Of a DNA stretch of 64,000 nt, positions 55,674-64,000 are shown one piece after another. The notes beneath the pieces were generated by a model. It did not search any database. It was not told the DNA's origin and saw only the letters and a program-made list of their open reading frames with translations. This DNA is from Clostridium sp. KNHs214 (GTDB lineage: Bacteria; Bacillota; Clostridia; Clostridiales; Clostridiaceae): assembly GCF_000744935.1 (NCBI RefSeq), contig NZ_JQMW01000009.1:992001-1056000 (forward strand), given 5' to 3'. Position numbers and translations under genes: made by a program. The stretch's first letter is position 1, and every line of letters begins with the position of its first letter.

Positions 55674-56675
55674 TTAGTATCCATATTTTTTCATTGCATT
55701 TTTAAAATCTTCATAGTTATTTGTAAAATAATGTTCTTTTGAAGCATCTTTTTTATACAGATAAAATAAATAATCAGTGTTCTCAGGTTTTACTGCTGCA
55801 ACTAAAGATTCTCTTCCTGGACTGCATATAGGTCCTACTGGAAGTCCCTTTATATAATATGTATTATAAGGTGATTCTGTCTTAGTATCCTTAATAGTCA
55901 CTATTTCCTTATGTTTGCCAAGAGCATACAATACCGTAGCATCAATTTGAAGCTTCATATCCTTTTTTAGCCTATTGTATATAACTGAAGAAATTTTTCC
56001 TCTATCTCCATTAATCCTAGCCTCTTTTTCTATTAAAGATGCTACTATAACTTGATTTTCTACATCTTTTACTTTTAATCTAGTTTCAGTTTCTATCTCA
56101 CTTAGAACCTTTTCCATTCTCTTGAGCATAGTATCTATAATTTTTTCAGCACCAGCATCCTTCTTAAATTGATAGGTATCAGGAAATAAATATCCCTCTA
56201 AAGGATATTTTGTATTTCCTTTTACCTTTATATATTGAGGCAATTGATGCTCCTTGATTTTTTTTGTAAATTCTTCTTTTTTCACCAATTTTTTTTCTTC
56301 TAGTAATTGTGCTATTTGTTCTACACTATATCCTTCTGGAATAGTAACCTGTACCTCTGCATCTTTATTCCCTTTATTTAGCATAGATATAAATTCTTCC
56401 AAAGATGTGTTTTTATTTACTACATATATGCCTGGTTTTGTAGTTAAATCTACTTCTTTACCCCTTAGATATACTTTTATTAACTTAACATTAAAAATAG
56501 CATTTTCACCACTTAATCTATTTAGCACCTTATAGAAGGTATCACCATTCTCTACTTTTACAGAATAATTTCCTTGGGTTTTAAACGGTGATTTAACTTT
56601 TTTATTTATAATAGAAATTGAAGCCGTAAGTAAAATAATTATAGTAAATAATAAAATCAATACCCTCTTTTTCAC
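55674..56675 (-). CDS. mltG: endolytic transglycosylase MltG (YceG-like)
   Basis: 333 residues. One N-terminal membrane helix (VLILLFTIIILLTASISII), a LysM-like part (VENGDTFYKVLNRLSG), then the YceG catalytic domain with the conserved Glu in ASLIEKEARINGDRGKISSVIYNRL and SPYNTYYIKGLPVGPICSPG. It cleaves nascent glycan strands and helps set their length. GTG start with GGGG upstream. Confidence 0.95.
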   Translation of the reverse strand: MKKRVLILLFTIIILLTASISIINKKVKSPFKTQGNYSVKVENGDTFYKVLNRLSGENAIFNVKLIKVYLRGKEVDLTTKPGIYVVNKNTSLEEFISMLNKGNKDAEVQVTIPEGYSVEQIAQLLEEKKLVKKEEFTKKIKEHQLPQYIKVKGNTKYPLEGYLFPDTYQFKKDAGAEKIIDTMLKRMEKVLSEIETETRLKVKDVENQVIVASLIEKEARINGDRGKISSVIYNRLKKDMKLQIDATVLYALGKHKEIVTIKDTKTESPYNTYYIKGLPVGPICSPGRESLVAAVKPENTDYLFYLYKKDASKEHYFTNNYEDFKNAMKKYGY

Positions 56676-56697
56676 TTAATCACACCCCATTTAAACT

Positions 56698-58527
56698 TTA
56701 ATTTCTATTTCTAGATACCAATTTTTTTCTTTCTGAGCTAGATAATACTCTTTTCCTCATTCTAATAGTTTTAGGTGTTATTTCAACTAGTTCATCAGCT
56801 GCTATAAATTCAAGACATTCTTCAAGACTCATTGGTCTAGGTGTCGTTAATTTTAATGCATCATCAGCACCTGAAGATCTTGTGTTTGAAAGGTGTTTCT
56901 TTTTACAAACATTTACGTCTATGTCTTCCGCTCTTGAACATTCACCAACTATCATGCCTTCATATACACCTGTTCCTGCAGGTATAAATAAATTTCCCCT
57001 TTCTTGAGCATTAAATAATCCATAAGTTACTGCTTCACCTTGTTCGAAAGCTACTAGAGAACCTCTACTTCTTCCTGGTATTTCTCCCTTAAAGTCATCA
57101 TATACATAGAAAACATGATTCATTATACCATTACCCTTTGTATCTGTCATAAATTCATTTCTAAATCCTATTAACCCTCTTGCAGGTATTTTAAATTCTA
57201 GCCTTGTATATCCATTTACAGCAGAAGTCATATTAACAAGCTCAGCTTTTCTTGGTCCTAGTTTTTCCATAACAACGCCCATAAATTCTTCTGGTACATC
57301 AATAGTTAAATATTCAATAGGTTCTTGTTTTTTTCCTTCTTTTTCTTTAAATATTACACTAGGCTTTGATACCTGAAATTCATATCCTTCTCTTCTCATA
57401 GTTTCTATTAGTATGGATAAATGTAGTTCTCCTCTTCCACTAACTTTAAAGCAATCTGGTGAATCTGTTTCCTCAACTTTTAAACTTACGTTAGTTTCCA
57501 ATTCCTTAATAAGTCTGTCTCTCAAATGTCTAGAAGTTACATAATCCCCTTCTTTTCCTGCAAATGGGGAGTTATTTACCATAAAATTCATTGTTAAAGT
57601 AGGTTCATCAATATCTACAAATGGAATAGCCTCTGGCTCACTGCTATCTGCTATAGTTTCCCCTATATTTATATCAGGTATTCCAGATACCGCAACTATA
57701 TCTCCTAATAAAGCTTCTTCTACTTCTTGTCTATTTAATCCATTATAAACATATAAATTAGCTACTTTTACATTTTCTATTTTTCCGCCTTTTCTTACTA
57801 AAGCCACTTGTTGATTTTTTCTAATCTTTCCTCTTTCAATTTTTCCTATAGCTATTTTTCCAACATATTCATTATAGTCTATAGTAGTTACAAGCATTTG
57901 AAGTGGCTTGTCTAAGTAACCTTCTGGTGACTTTACATTCTTTACTATAGTATCGAATAAAGGTTCCATACTATCACTTTCTTCATCTATTTCTCTTTTT
58001 GCTATACCTTGTTTTGCAGAACAATAAACTATAGGGAAATCAAGCTGTTCATCATCTGCCCCTAGTTCAACAAAAAGATCAAAAACCTCATCAATTACTT
58101 CCTCTGCCCTAGCATCCTTTTTATCTATTTTGTTTATTACTACAATTGGCTTTAAACTCAATTCCAAAGCTTTCTTTAAAACAAACTTAGTTTGTGGCAT
58201 TGGTCCTTCATAAGCATCTACAACTAGAAGCACACTATCCACCATTTTTAAGACACGCTCAACTTCTCCACCAAAGTCAGCATGACCTGGAGTGTCAATT
58301 ATATTAATCTTAATACCATTGTGTATTACTGCAGTATTTTTAGCTAATATAGTTATTCCTCTTTCTTTTTCAAGTTCATTTGAATCCATTACTCTTTCTT
58401 CTACTTTTTCATTAACTCTAAATACATTACTCTGTTTTAATAGAGCATCCACTATTGTAGTCTTACCATGGTCAACATGGGCAATTATAGCTATATTCCT
58501 TATATCATTTCTAGTAAATATGTTCAT
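56698..58527 (-). CDS. typA: translational GTPase TypA/BipA
   Basis: 609 residues. G1 HVDHGKTT near 17, DTPGHADFGGEVERVL (G3), NKIDK (G4), then domain II, an EF-G-like domain III/V (TMRREGYEFQVSKPSVIF) and the TypA-specific C-terminal domain with RSRGSLVAFEQGEAVTYGLF. Start at 58527 (MNIFTRNDIRN) has GGAGG at 7 bases; the open frame extends 15 codons. Acts in ribosome assembly and stress growth. Confidence 0.97.
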   Translation of the reverse strand: MNIFTRNDIRNIAIIAHVDHGKTTIVDALLKQSNVFRVNEKVEERVMDSNELEKERGITILAKNTAVIHNGIKINIIDTPGHADFGGEVERVLKMVDSVLLVVDAYEGPMPQTKFVLKKALELSLKPIVVINKIDKKDARAEEVIDEVFDLFVELGADDEQLDFPIVYCSAKQGIAKREIDEESDSMEPLFDTIVKNVKSPEGYLDKPLQMLVTTIDYNEYVGKIAIGKIERGKIRKNQQVALVRKGGKIENVKVANLYVYNGLNRQEVEEALLGDIVAVSGIPDINIGETIADSSEPEAIPFVDIDEPTLTMNFMVNNSPFAGKEGDYVTSRHLRDRLIKELETNVSLKVEETDSPDCFKVSGRGELHLSILIETMRREGYEFQVSKPSVIFKEKEGKKQEPIEYLTIDVPEEFMGVVMEKLGPRKAELVNMTSAVNGYTRLEFKIPARGLIGFRNEFMTDTKGNGIMNHVFYVYDDFKGEIPGRSRGSLVAFEQGEAVTYGLFNAQERGNLFIPAGTGVYEGMIVGECSRAEDIDVNVCKKKHLSNTRSSGADDALKLTTPRPMSLEECLEFIAADELVEITPKTIRMRKRVLSSSERKKLVSRNRN

Positions 58528-58573
58528 TAGCAATTCCTCCAATATATTACAACTTTTTTCCATTTTTAACATT

Positions 58574-58605
58574 AAAAAATTGGATACAATTTAGTATCCA
58601 ATTTT
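58574..58605 (-). terminator. terminator upstream of typA
   Basis: AAAATTGGATAC pairs with GTATCCAATTTT around a 6-base loop with a T-run on the minus strand. It ends the ylbF-like transcript. Confidence 0.82.
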
Positions 58606-58668
58606 ACATAGTATAACGCATCAAACTATATTCTAATATTTTGAACTTAAAAAGTCAACTAACTTCTT

Positions 58669-59019
58669 CTATTTATTTTGTGGAAAATCCATATCTATGC
58701 CTACTGCATCATGCAATATTTTCATAATATCTTCCCATAAAAGTCCAAATTTGTATTCAGCTTGAACGTATTCATTTATAGCAGGATTAATAGATATAAC
58801 AGCTCCTAAGCCTTCTAATTTCTCCTTTGTATCCTTTGAAATTTCGCCTTTTTCTATCTGTTCTGAGTAAGCTTTAAATTGAATACTTCTTAAATCATTT
58901 AACATTTTTTTATTTTGTTCATTTTCATTAACTTTTTTTGAAATTTCTCTAAATTTAACTATTTCTTCGCAATCTTTAAGATAACTTGCGAATTCATGTG
59001 CTTTATCATATATGTTCAT
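58669..59019 (-). CDS. YlbF/YmcA family regulatory protein
   Basis: 116 residues, all-helical with the YlbF/YmcA (DUF964) pattern: AHEFASYLKDCEEIVKFREI, LNDLRSIQFKAYSEQ, NPAINEYVQAEYKFGLLWEDI. In Bacillus such proteins form a complex that steers RNase Y mRNA processing. GAGGTG precedes the ATG. It begins 21 bases after rnjA, so RNA processing functions may be linked. Confidence 0.85.
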   Translation of the reverse strand: MNIYDKAHEFASYLKDCEEIVKFREISKKVNENEQNKKMLNDLRSIQFKAYSEQIEKGEISKDTKEKLEGLGAVISINPAINEYVQAEYKFGLLWEDIMKILHDAVGIDMDFPQNK

Positions 59020-59040
59020 ATTTCACCTCAATAACTTTAT

Positions 59041-60708
59041 TTATATTTCCATTATTATAGGCAGTATCATAGGCTTTCTCTTTGTCTTTTCATATAAGAA
59101 TAATCTTAAAGAATCTTTTATTTTAGACTTAATTGTAGCCCACTCTGTTATACGATTTTTCTCACATTCATTTAATTGGTTTCTTACAATTTTCTTAGCT
59201 TCTTCCATCAAATCCTCTGATTCCCTTACATATACAAATCCACGAGATATTATGTCCGGACCAGCTATTACAGTGCCTGTTTCTTTTTCTATAGTCACTA
59301 CAACTGTTAGAATACCATCTTGTGAAAGATGTTTTCTATCTCTTAAAACTATATTTCCAACATCACCTACACCTAGTCCATCTACAAATACCTGTCCTGA
59401 CACTACTGTTCCATTTTTTCTTATTCCAGATTTTGCAACCTCTACTATATCACCATTTTGTGCTATTACTATATTTTCCTCTGCTAATCCTAGCTTAGTA
59501 GCTAATTCGGCGTGTTGTTTTAAGTGTCTATATTCACCATGAGCAGGTACAAAATACTTAGGTTTCACTAAAGTATGCATTAGTTTTAATTCTTCTTGAC
59601 ATGCGTGTCCAGATACATGAACATCAGCTAATTTTTCATATATTACTTCCGCGCCCTTTTTAAACAATTGATTTATAACCTTGGAAACTAATTTTTCATT
59701 TCCTGGTATAGGAGTTGCTGATATTATTACCATATCGCCCTTTATGATTTCTACTTTTCTATGCTCTGAAGAAGCCATCCTAGAAAGAGCAGACATTGGT
59801 TCACCCTGGCTACCAGTGGTTATTATGGTTATTTTTTCATTAGGATATCGCCTTATATCATCTATATTTATTAAGGTTTCATCTATATAATCTAGATATC
59901 CTAATTCACTTGCTACATTAACTATATTCTCCATACTTCTTCCTGAAACTGCAACCTTCCTTCCATACTTATAGGAAGCTGAAATTATCTGTTGAATTCT
60001 ATGGACATTTGATGCAAATGTAGCTACAATTATTCTTCCCTTTGCTGTGGAAAAAATATTTGTAAAAGTTTCACCTACGGTACTTTCTGACATAGTATAT
60101 CCTGATCTTTCCACATTAGTACTATCCGCTAGCATAACAAGTACGCCTTTTCTACCCAATTCTGCAAATCTGCTTAAATCTGCTACACTTCCATCAATAG
60201 GAGTATAATCTATCTTAAAATCTCCTGTATGAAGTACTATTCCAATTGGAGTATGAATAGCAATAGCTACAGCATCTGGAATGCTGTGACTTGTTCTAAT
60301 AAATTCTATGGATATTAAATCCAGCTTTACTACATCCTTTGGTTGAACTCGTCTAAGTTCTACAGAACTTAGTAATCCATGTTCTTTTAACTTAGTTTCT
60401 ACTATCGCTATAGTAAGCTTAGTTCCGTATACCGGTACATTTAATTGTTTAAGTACATATGGAAGAGCTCCTATGTGGTCTTCATGAGCATGGGTCAAAA
60501 ATATGCCCTTTACTTTTTCTTTATTTTTAATTAAATAAGTTATATCTGGTATAACTAAATCAATACCAAACATTTCATCATCTGGAAACTGCAAACCGCA
60601 ATCTACTACAATTATTTCATCTTTGTATTCAATTGCTGTTAGATTTTTTCCAATTTCATTCATTCCCCCTAAAGGGATAACTTTTATCTTATCACTTTCT
60701 CTTCGCAA
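59041..60708 (-). CDS. rnjA: ribonuclease J
   Basis: 555-residue metallo-beta-lactamase/beta-CASP nuclease acting as a 5'-3' exo- and endoribonuclease. LTHAHEDHIGALPYVL (HxHxDH) near 76, LHTGDFKID, the beta-CASP motif SQGEPMSALSRM, HVSGHACQEEL, and FVPAHGEYRHL are all visible. TTG start with GGAGGG upstream. The 152-residue Fur gene lies 38 bases upstream. Confidence 0.96.
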   Translation of the reverse strand: MRRESDKIKVIPLGGMNEIGKNLTAIEYKDEIIVVDCGLQFPDDEMFGIDLVIPDITYLIKNKEKVKGIFLTHAHEDHIGALPYVLKQLNVPVYGTKLTIAIVETKLKEHGLLSSVELRRVQPKDVVKLDLISIEFIRTSHSIPDAVAIAIHTPIGIVLHTGDFKIDYTPIDGSVADLSRFAELGRKGVLVMLADSTNVERSGYTMSESTVGETFTNIFSTAKGRIIVATFASNVHRIQQIISASYKYGRKVAVSGRSMENIVNVASELGYLDYIDETLINIDDIRRYPNEKITIITTGSQGEPMSALSRMASSEHRKVEIIKGDMVIISATPIPGNEKLVSKVINQLFKKGAEVIYEKLADVHVSGHACQEELKLMHTLVKPKYFVPAHGEYRHLKQHAELATKLGLAEENIVIAQNGDIVEVAKSGIRKNGTVVSGQVFVDGLGVGDVGNIVLRDRKHLSQDGILTVVVTIEKETGTVIAGPDIISRGFVYVRESEDLMEEAKKIVRNQLNECEKNRITEWATIKSKIKDSLRLFLYEKTKRKPMILPIIMEI

Positions 60709-60746
60709 AGTACTACCCTCCTTTTCATAGTTTTATATTTTAATAT

Positions 60747-61205
60747 TTATTTATCATTATTAATGCAGTTCCTACACAACCCATAAAACTTTAAACTATG
60801 GTCATATATTTTAAATTTATATGTTTCTTCTATTTTATTTTCTAAATCCTCTAGTAAATCATCCTTGACCTCTATTACTTTACCACATTTAGTACATATC
60901 AAATGATGATGTTTATGATTCTCATTTTCATGAACAAGCTCATATCTACCACATCCATCATCCAATTCTAACTTACTTACAACACATAGTTGTTCCAATA
61001 ATTGTACGGTTCTATATACTGTGGCAAGGCCTATTTCCGGACAATCTTCCTTTACTAAATCATAAATTTCCTCTGCCGTTAAATGCTTTCCTTCATTTTC
61101 GATAATAGTGGAAACTATAGCTCTTCTTTGAGGAGTCAACTTATAACCTTTATTTTTCAAATCATTCTTTAATTTTTCCATAAATTCAGGAAATATTTCA
61201 CCCAT
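60747..61205 (-). CDS. fur: Fur family transcriptional regulator
   Basis: 152 residues. Winged helix with LTPQRRAIVSTIIENEGKHLTAEEIYDL and GLATVYRTVQLLEQL, a His-rich metal site (HENENHKHHHLIC) and two CxxC motifs (CTKC and CRNC) for structural zinc. Fur, PerR and Zur look alike; the HHHLIC metal cluster and length fit Fur best. AGAGGT precedes the ATG. Confidence 0.88.
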   Translation of the reverse strand: MGEIFPEFMEKLKNDLKNKGYKLTPQRRAIVSTIIENEGKHLTAEEIYDLVKEDCPEIGLATVYRTVQLLEQLCVVSKLELDDGCGRYELVHENENHKHHHLICTKCGKVIEVKDDLLEDLENKIEETYKFKIYDHSLKFYGLCRNCINNDK

Positions 61206-61271
61206 CTTAATACCTCTCTTAATTAAATGTTATTTATAATAAGTTTAATATCTAAAATAGGTATTGTCAAT

Positions 61272-61302
61272 TGATAATATTATTAATTAATATTATTTAT
61301 CG
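61272..61302. promoter_or_regulatory. possible Fur operator upstream of fur
   Basis: TTGATAATATTATTAATTAA (61271 on) contains TGATAAT next to ATTATTA, 6 of 7 in the inverted half of a TGATAATnATTATCA Fur box. A second TTATC follows, so overlapping half-sites are possible. A/T richness makes chance plausible. Confidence 0.3.
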
Positions 61303-61320
61303 TTTATAGAAGACTTTACA

Positions 61321-61581
61321 CTACATTTCCTCTTCGCTAAATATCAACTCGTAAGCTTCCGCAACCCTATTAAACTCTTCTTCATCATCTATAGTAATTA
61401 ACACTTCTTCTCCGTCATCATTTTTTTGTATTTTTAATGCTATTGCTTCATCTTCCTCATCATCTACTGGTGAAACTATCACATATTCATCACTTTCAAT
61501 ATCTAACTTAGTTATAACAGTAAATTCTACATCTTTTCCATCTTCATCTTTTAATACTATATTTTCTATGTTATTATCCAT
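61321..61581 (-). CDS. DUF1292 family protein
   Basis: 86 acidic residues: KDEDGKDVEFTVITKLDIESDEYVIVSPVDDEEDEAIALKI, typical of the small beta-rich DUF1292 family that sits between ruvX and neighbouring genes in Firmicutes (Bacillus YrzB). Role unknown. AAGGAAGG precedes the ATG. Confidence 0.85.
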   Translation of the reverse strand: MDNNIENIVLKDEDGKDVEFTVITKLDIESDEYVIVSPVDDEEDEAIALKIQKNDDGEEVLITIDDEEEFNRVAEAYELIFSEEEM

Positions 61582-61606
61582 AATTAATCATCCTTCCTTT
61601 ACTTGT

Positions 61607-62017
61607 TTATCTAATACTATCCAAATATCCTTGCAGAATATAAATGGCAGCTATTTTATCAACTATTTTTTTTCTTTTAGCACGAGATAAATCTCCTTCT
61701 ATCATAGCTTTGTGTGCTGCTACAGTAGTTAGTCTTTCATCCCACATTTTTATAGACAAATTTGTTTTTTCTTTAATTTTTTCACAAAATTCAAGTACTT
61801 TTTCACTTTGAGGACCTAGTGTTCCATTCATGTTTTTAGGCAATCCCGCTACTATAAGCTCAACTTCATATTCCTTACATAGTTTATCCAATTCTTGTAA
61901 ATCATATTCTTCGTTTTTTCTTCTTATGGTGGTAACGCCTCCAGCTATCCACCCTAAAGGATCACTTACAGCTACACCTATCGTTCTATCTCCTATATCT
62001 AAACCTAGTATTCGCAT
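61607..62017 (-). CDS. ruvX: Holliday junction resolvase-like protein RuvX (YqgF)
   Basis: 136-residue RNase H-fold protein. [15 protein letters not shown] near 5, [10 protein letters not shown] near 57, [10 protein letters not shown] near 92 and the C-terminal Asp in [13 protein letters not shown] supply the conserved acidic site. Proposed in 16S rRNA 5' end processing and/or junction resolution. GAGGGAG precedes the ATG. Confidence 0.94.
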   Translation of the reverse strand: MRILGLDIGDRTIGVAVSDPLGWIAGGVTTIRRKNEEYDLQELDKLCKEYEVELIVAGLPKNMNGTLGPQSEKVLEFCEKIKEKTNLSIKMWDERLTTVAAHKAMIEGDLSRAKRKKIVDKIAAIYILQGYLDSIR

Positions 62018-62046
62018 TCTATTCTCCCTCTAGTATATGTAATGTT

Positions 62047-62080
62047 AAAATAAAAATGCCTCTAAAGGCATTTTTATTTT
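62047..62080. terminator. terminator hairpin after ireB
   Basis: A 15-bp stem (AAAATAAAAATGCCT with AGGCATTTTTATTTT) around a 4-base loop, overlapping the ireB stop. Confidence 0.8.
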
Positions 62081-62328
62081 ATATCCAGATAAACTTTTAA
62101 CACTTCTTCTAGTATCTCATCTCTTTCTAACTTTCTGATAAGAGCTCTAGCTCCATTGTAATTAGTTATATAAGTAGGGTCCCCAGATATTAGATACCCA
62201 ACCAATTGATTTACCGGATTATATCCTTTTTCTAGCAATGATTTATATACTTCTGTCAATATATTTTTAGTCAATTCCTTATTATCTTTAGGGAAATCAA
62301 ATTGTAAAGTTTTTTCATTACCTCCCAT
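62074..62328 (-). CDS. ireB: IreB family regulatory phosphoprotein (DUF965)
   Basis: 84 residues. [25 protein letters not shown] then [39 protein letters not shown] is the invariant IreB/YrzL pattern. In Enterococcus IreB is phosphorylated by the PASTA kinase IreK (PrkC homologue, 10.6 kb here). Start at 62328 (MGGNEKTL) has GAGGTG 6 bases away; the open frame runs nine codons further. Between ruvX and alaS as in Bacillus. Confidence 0.92.
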   Translation of the reverse strand: MGGNEKTLQFDFPKDNKELTKNILTEVYKSLLEKGYNPVNQLVGYLISGDPTYITNYNGARALIRKLERDEILEEVLKVYLDIK

Positions 62329-62416
62329 ATAATTCACCTCATTTTCATGGTTCATTAGGAATAGTTAATATTCGTTTATTTAATATTATTATAAAGCAAA
62401 TCCATCAAAAAGTATA

Positions 62417-64000
62417 CTATTTAACAGATTCTTCTATTATATCTTTTACTTTATCTATAGCTTCTTCTGCTTTATTTGGAAGACTTCCACCAGCTTGTGC
62501 CATATCTGGTCTTCCTCCTCCACCGCCTCCTGCTATTTTAGCTACTTGCTTAATTATGTTACCACAATGTATCCCTTTATTCAATACACTTTTTGATGCC
62601 ATAGCTACGAATTGTACTTTCTCACCTACTATAGATCCTAGAATTACTACTCCGTCTACAATAGCGCTTCTTACTTCTTCTGCCAAATCTCTTAGAGCAT
62701 TAGCATCTACATCTTTCAAAACTCCTACTGCTACTTTCACTCCATTTATATTTACTGCTTCATTTACTATATCATCCTTTGCACTACCTGCTAATTTACT
62801 TTTTAAAGCATTTAATTCTTTTTCTTTTTCCTTAAGTTCTATCATTTGACTTTCTATTCTACTTAAAATGTCTTTCTCTGCACATTTAAATATTGAAGAA
62901 ATCTCTTTAATTAAATTATTCTTTTCTTCCACAAATTCTATAGCTTTAAATGAAGTAAGAGCTTCTATTCTTCTTATGCCTGAAGCTACTCCAGTCTCAG
63001 ATAATATTTTAAATAATCCAATTTCTCCAGTATTATATACATGAGTTCCACCACAAAGTTCTTTGCTAAAATCTCCTACAGATACAACTCTTACTTCGTC
63101 AGTATATTTATCATCAAATAATGCTGTAGCACCTTTTGCTTTAGCTTCATCAATGGTCATTACATCTGTAGTTACAGTCACTGCATCCATTATTTTTCTA
63201 TTAACTAAAACTTCTACTTTATTTATTTCTTTTTCAGTTAATGCTGAGAAATGAGTAAAGTCAAATCTTAATCTTCCCTCATCCACAAAAGAACCTGATT
63301 GGTGAACATGTTCTCCTAATACCTCTCTCAATGCTTCATGAAGCATATGAGTTGCAGTATGATTTCTGCATACATTTTTTCTTAATTCTTCATCCACTTT
63401 AAGGGTAACTTCATCACCAACATTTAATTCTCCTGAAATAGTTTTTACAAAATGCATTATCTTGCCAGATATATTTTTCTTACAATCCACTACTTCACCA
63501 TTGAATTTAGAATTAAATATTACTCCCTTATCTCCTATTTGTCCTCCCATTTCTGCATAGAAAGGAGTTTCTTCTGTAATTACTATTCCATCTCCAGTTA
63601 AATTATTTAAAAATTCTTCTCCTATTATTAATTTAACTTTTGAATTTAATTCTATATTATTATATCCATTAAATATTGTTTCTATTTCTGATGGAATTTT
63701 ATTAATTATGCCATCATCTGTTCCCATATAATTAGACTTTTCTCTAGCATTTCTAGCTCTTTCTCTTTGCTCTGTCATTTCTTTTGTAAAACCTTCTACA
63801 TCCAGCTTCATATCTTCATCCTGCAATATTTCTTCTGTAAGTTCCACTGGAAATCCATAGGTATCGTATAATTTAAATCCCTTATCTCCACTTAATATTT
63901 TTTCGCCTTTTTCCTTTGTCTCTTCTATATAAGATTTTAATATATCCATACCTGAATCTATTGTTTCAGAAAATCTTTCTTCCTCTAATTTAATAACTTT
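62417..64000 (-). CDS. alaS: alanine-tRNA ligase, C-terminal 528 codons (5' end cut by window)
   Basis: Charges tRNA-Ala. The frame is open to the window edge with [16 protein letters not shown] upstream of the internal Met at 63949, so that Met is not the start. The editing domain has [18 protein letters not shown] and the zinc-binding site [15 protein letters not shown]. The C-terminal C-Ala domain follows with [16 protein letters not shown]. The N-terminal catalytic domain is outside the window. ireB starts 88 bases downstream. Confidence 0.97.
   Translation of the reverse strand, partial: KVIKLEEERFSETIDSGMDILKSYIEETKEKGEKILSGDKGFKLYDTYGFPVELTEEILQDEDMKLDVEGFTKEMTEQRERARNAREKSNYMGTDDGIINKIPSEIETIFNGYNNIELNSKVKLIIGEEFLNNLTGDGIVITEETPFYAEMGGQIGDKGVIFNSKFNGEVVDCKKNISGKIMHFVKTISGELNVGDEVTLKVDEELRKNVCRNHTATHMLHEALREVLGEHVHQSGSFVDEGRLRFDFTHFSALTEKEINKVEVLVNRKIMDAVTVTTDVMTIDEAKAKGATALFDDKYTDEVRVVSVGDFSKELCGGTHVYNTGEIGLFKILSETGVASGIRRIEALTSFKAIEFVEEKNNLIKEISSIFKCAEKDILSRIESQMIELKEKEKELNALKSKLAGSAKDDIVNEAVNINGVKVAVGVLKDVDANALRDLAEEVRSAIVDGVVILGSIVGEKVQFVAMASKSVLNKGIHCGNIIKQVAKIAGGGGGGRPDMAQAGGSLPNKAEEAIDKVKDIIEESVK

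Noticed and set aside
59012-59542. 176-codon plus-strand frame over the end of rnjA
   Set aside because: Antisense shadow of the RNase J gene; Ser/Thr/Pro/Phe-rich composition typical of such shadows.
62417-63949. alaS starting at the Met at 63949
   Set aside because: The same frame continues to base 64000 with typical AlaRS sequence, so the true start is outside the window.

Overview
The window is a very AT-rich stretch (not computed, roughly 30% GC by eye) from a spore-forming member of Clostridium sensu stricto. The evidence is sigma factors E, G and K, SpoIIGA, SpoIVA, SpoVM and YlbJ, AGGAGG-type ribosome binding sites, frequent GTG/TTG starts, and Firmicute gene order throughout. Protein style fits the C. 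botulinum/C. sporogenes group, but the species cannot be fixed from sequence alone. No rRNA, tRNA, CRISPR, prophage or complete insertion sequence was seen. Almost all genes lie on the minus strand.

Layout. 1-5.6 kb: end of tmcAL and ylbJ (+), then a coiled-coil gene, coaD, rsmD and recG (-). 5.7-8.1 kb: fakA-type DAK gene and asp23 (-) diverging from rpmB (+). 8.1-23.1 kb: a long minus-strand cluster, in transcription order yicC-remA-gmk-rpoZ-coaBC-priA-def-fmt-zinc peptidase-rsmB-rlmN-stp-prkC-rsgA-rpe-thiN, a 52-codon membrane gene and spoVM. It mirrors the Bacillus subtilis yloC-to-spoVM region. 23.2-29.2 kb: aminotransferase, a purine permease under a guanine-type riboswitch, asparaginase, a small holin, and several small or unrecognised genes. 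29.3-34.5 kb: spoIVA, gpsA, der and a DUF512 radical-SAM gene. 34.7-43.9 kb: phosphate-starvation locus (PstS-like lipoprotein, phoU, pstB, pstA, pstC, pstS, PhoR/PhoP-type pair), then pgeF, nrdR and ylmC. 44-49.2 kb: sigG, sigE, spoIIGA, ftsZ, ftsA. 49.4-53.0 kb: GT2 glycosyltransferase, a 47-codon gene, pilT, sigK. 53.1-64 kb: udk, trhP, trmR, mltG, typA, a ylbF-like gene, rnjA, fur, a DUF1292 gene, ruvX, ireB and alaS (cut by the window end).

How it works together. The region combines translation, tRNA modification, nucleotide and coenzyme supply with cell division (FtsA/FtsZ) and the mother-cell/forespore sigma cascade. SpoIIGA activates pro-SigE; SigE-stage proteins include YlbJ, SpoIVA and SpoVM; SigG and SigK follow. 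PrkC and Stp form a kinase/phosphatase pair, and IreB, a known substrate of PrkC-type kinases in enterococci, is encoded in the same window. PhoP/PhoR sits directly upstream of pst, whose promoter region carries four 11-bp-spaced Pho-box-like repeats.

Most of this is conserved core genome. I found no convincing new multi-gene system. The least explained signals are a ~150-bp palindromic repeat beside recG with a 34-bp exact second copy 31 kb away, a ~97-bp MITE-like inverted-repeat element behind sigG, a structured-looking region between ftsZ and spoIIGA, and four very short genes (spoVM, a 52-codon membrane protein, a 25-codon Cys-rich peptide, a 47-codon basic peptide).
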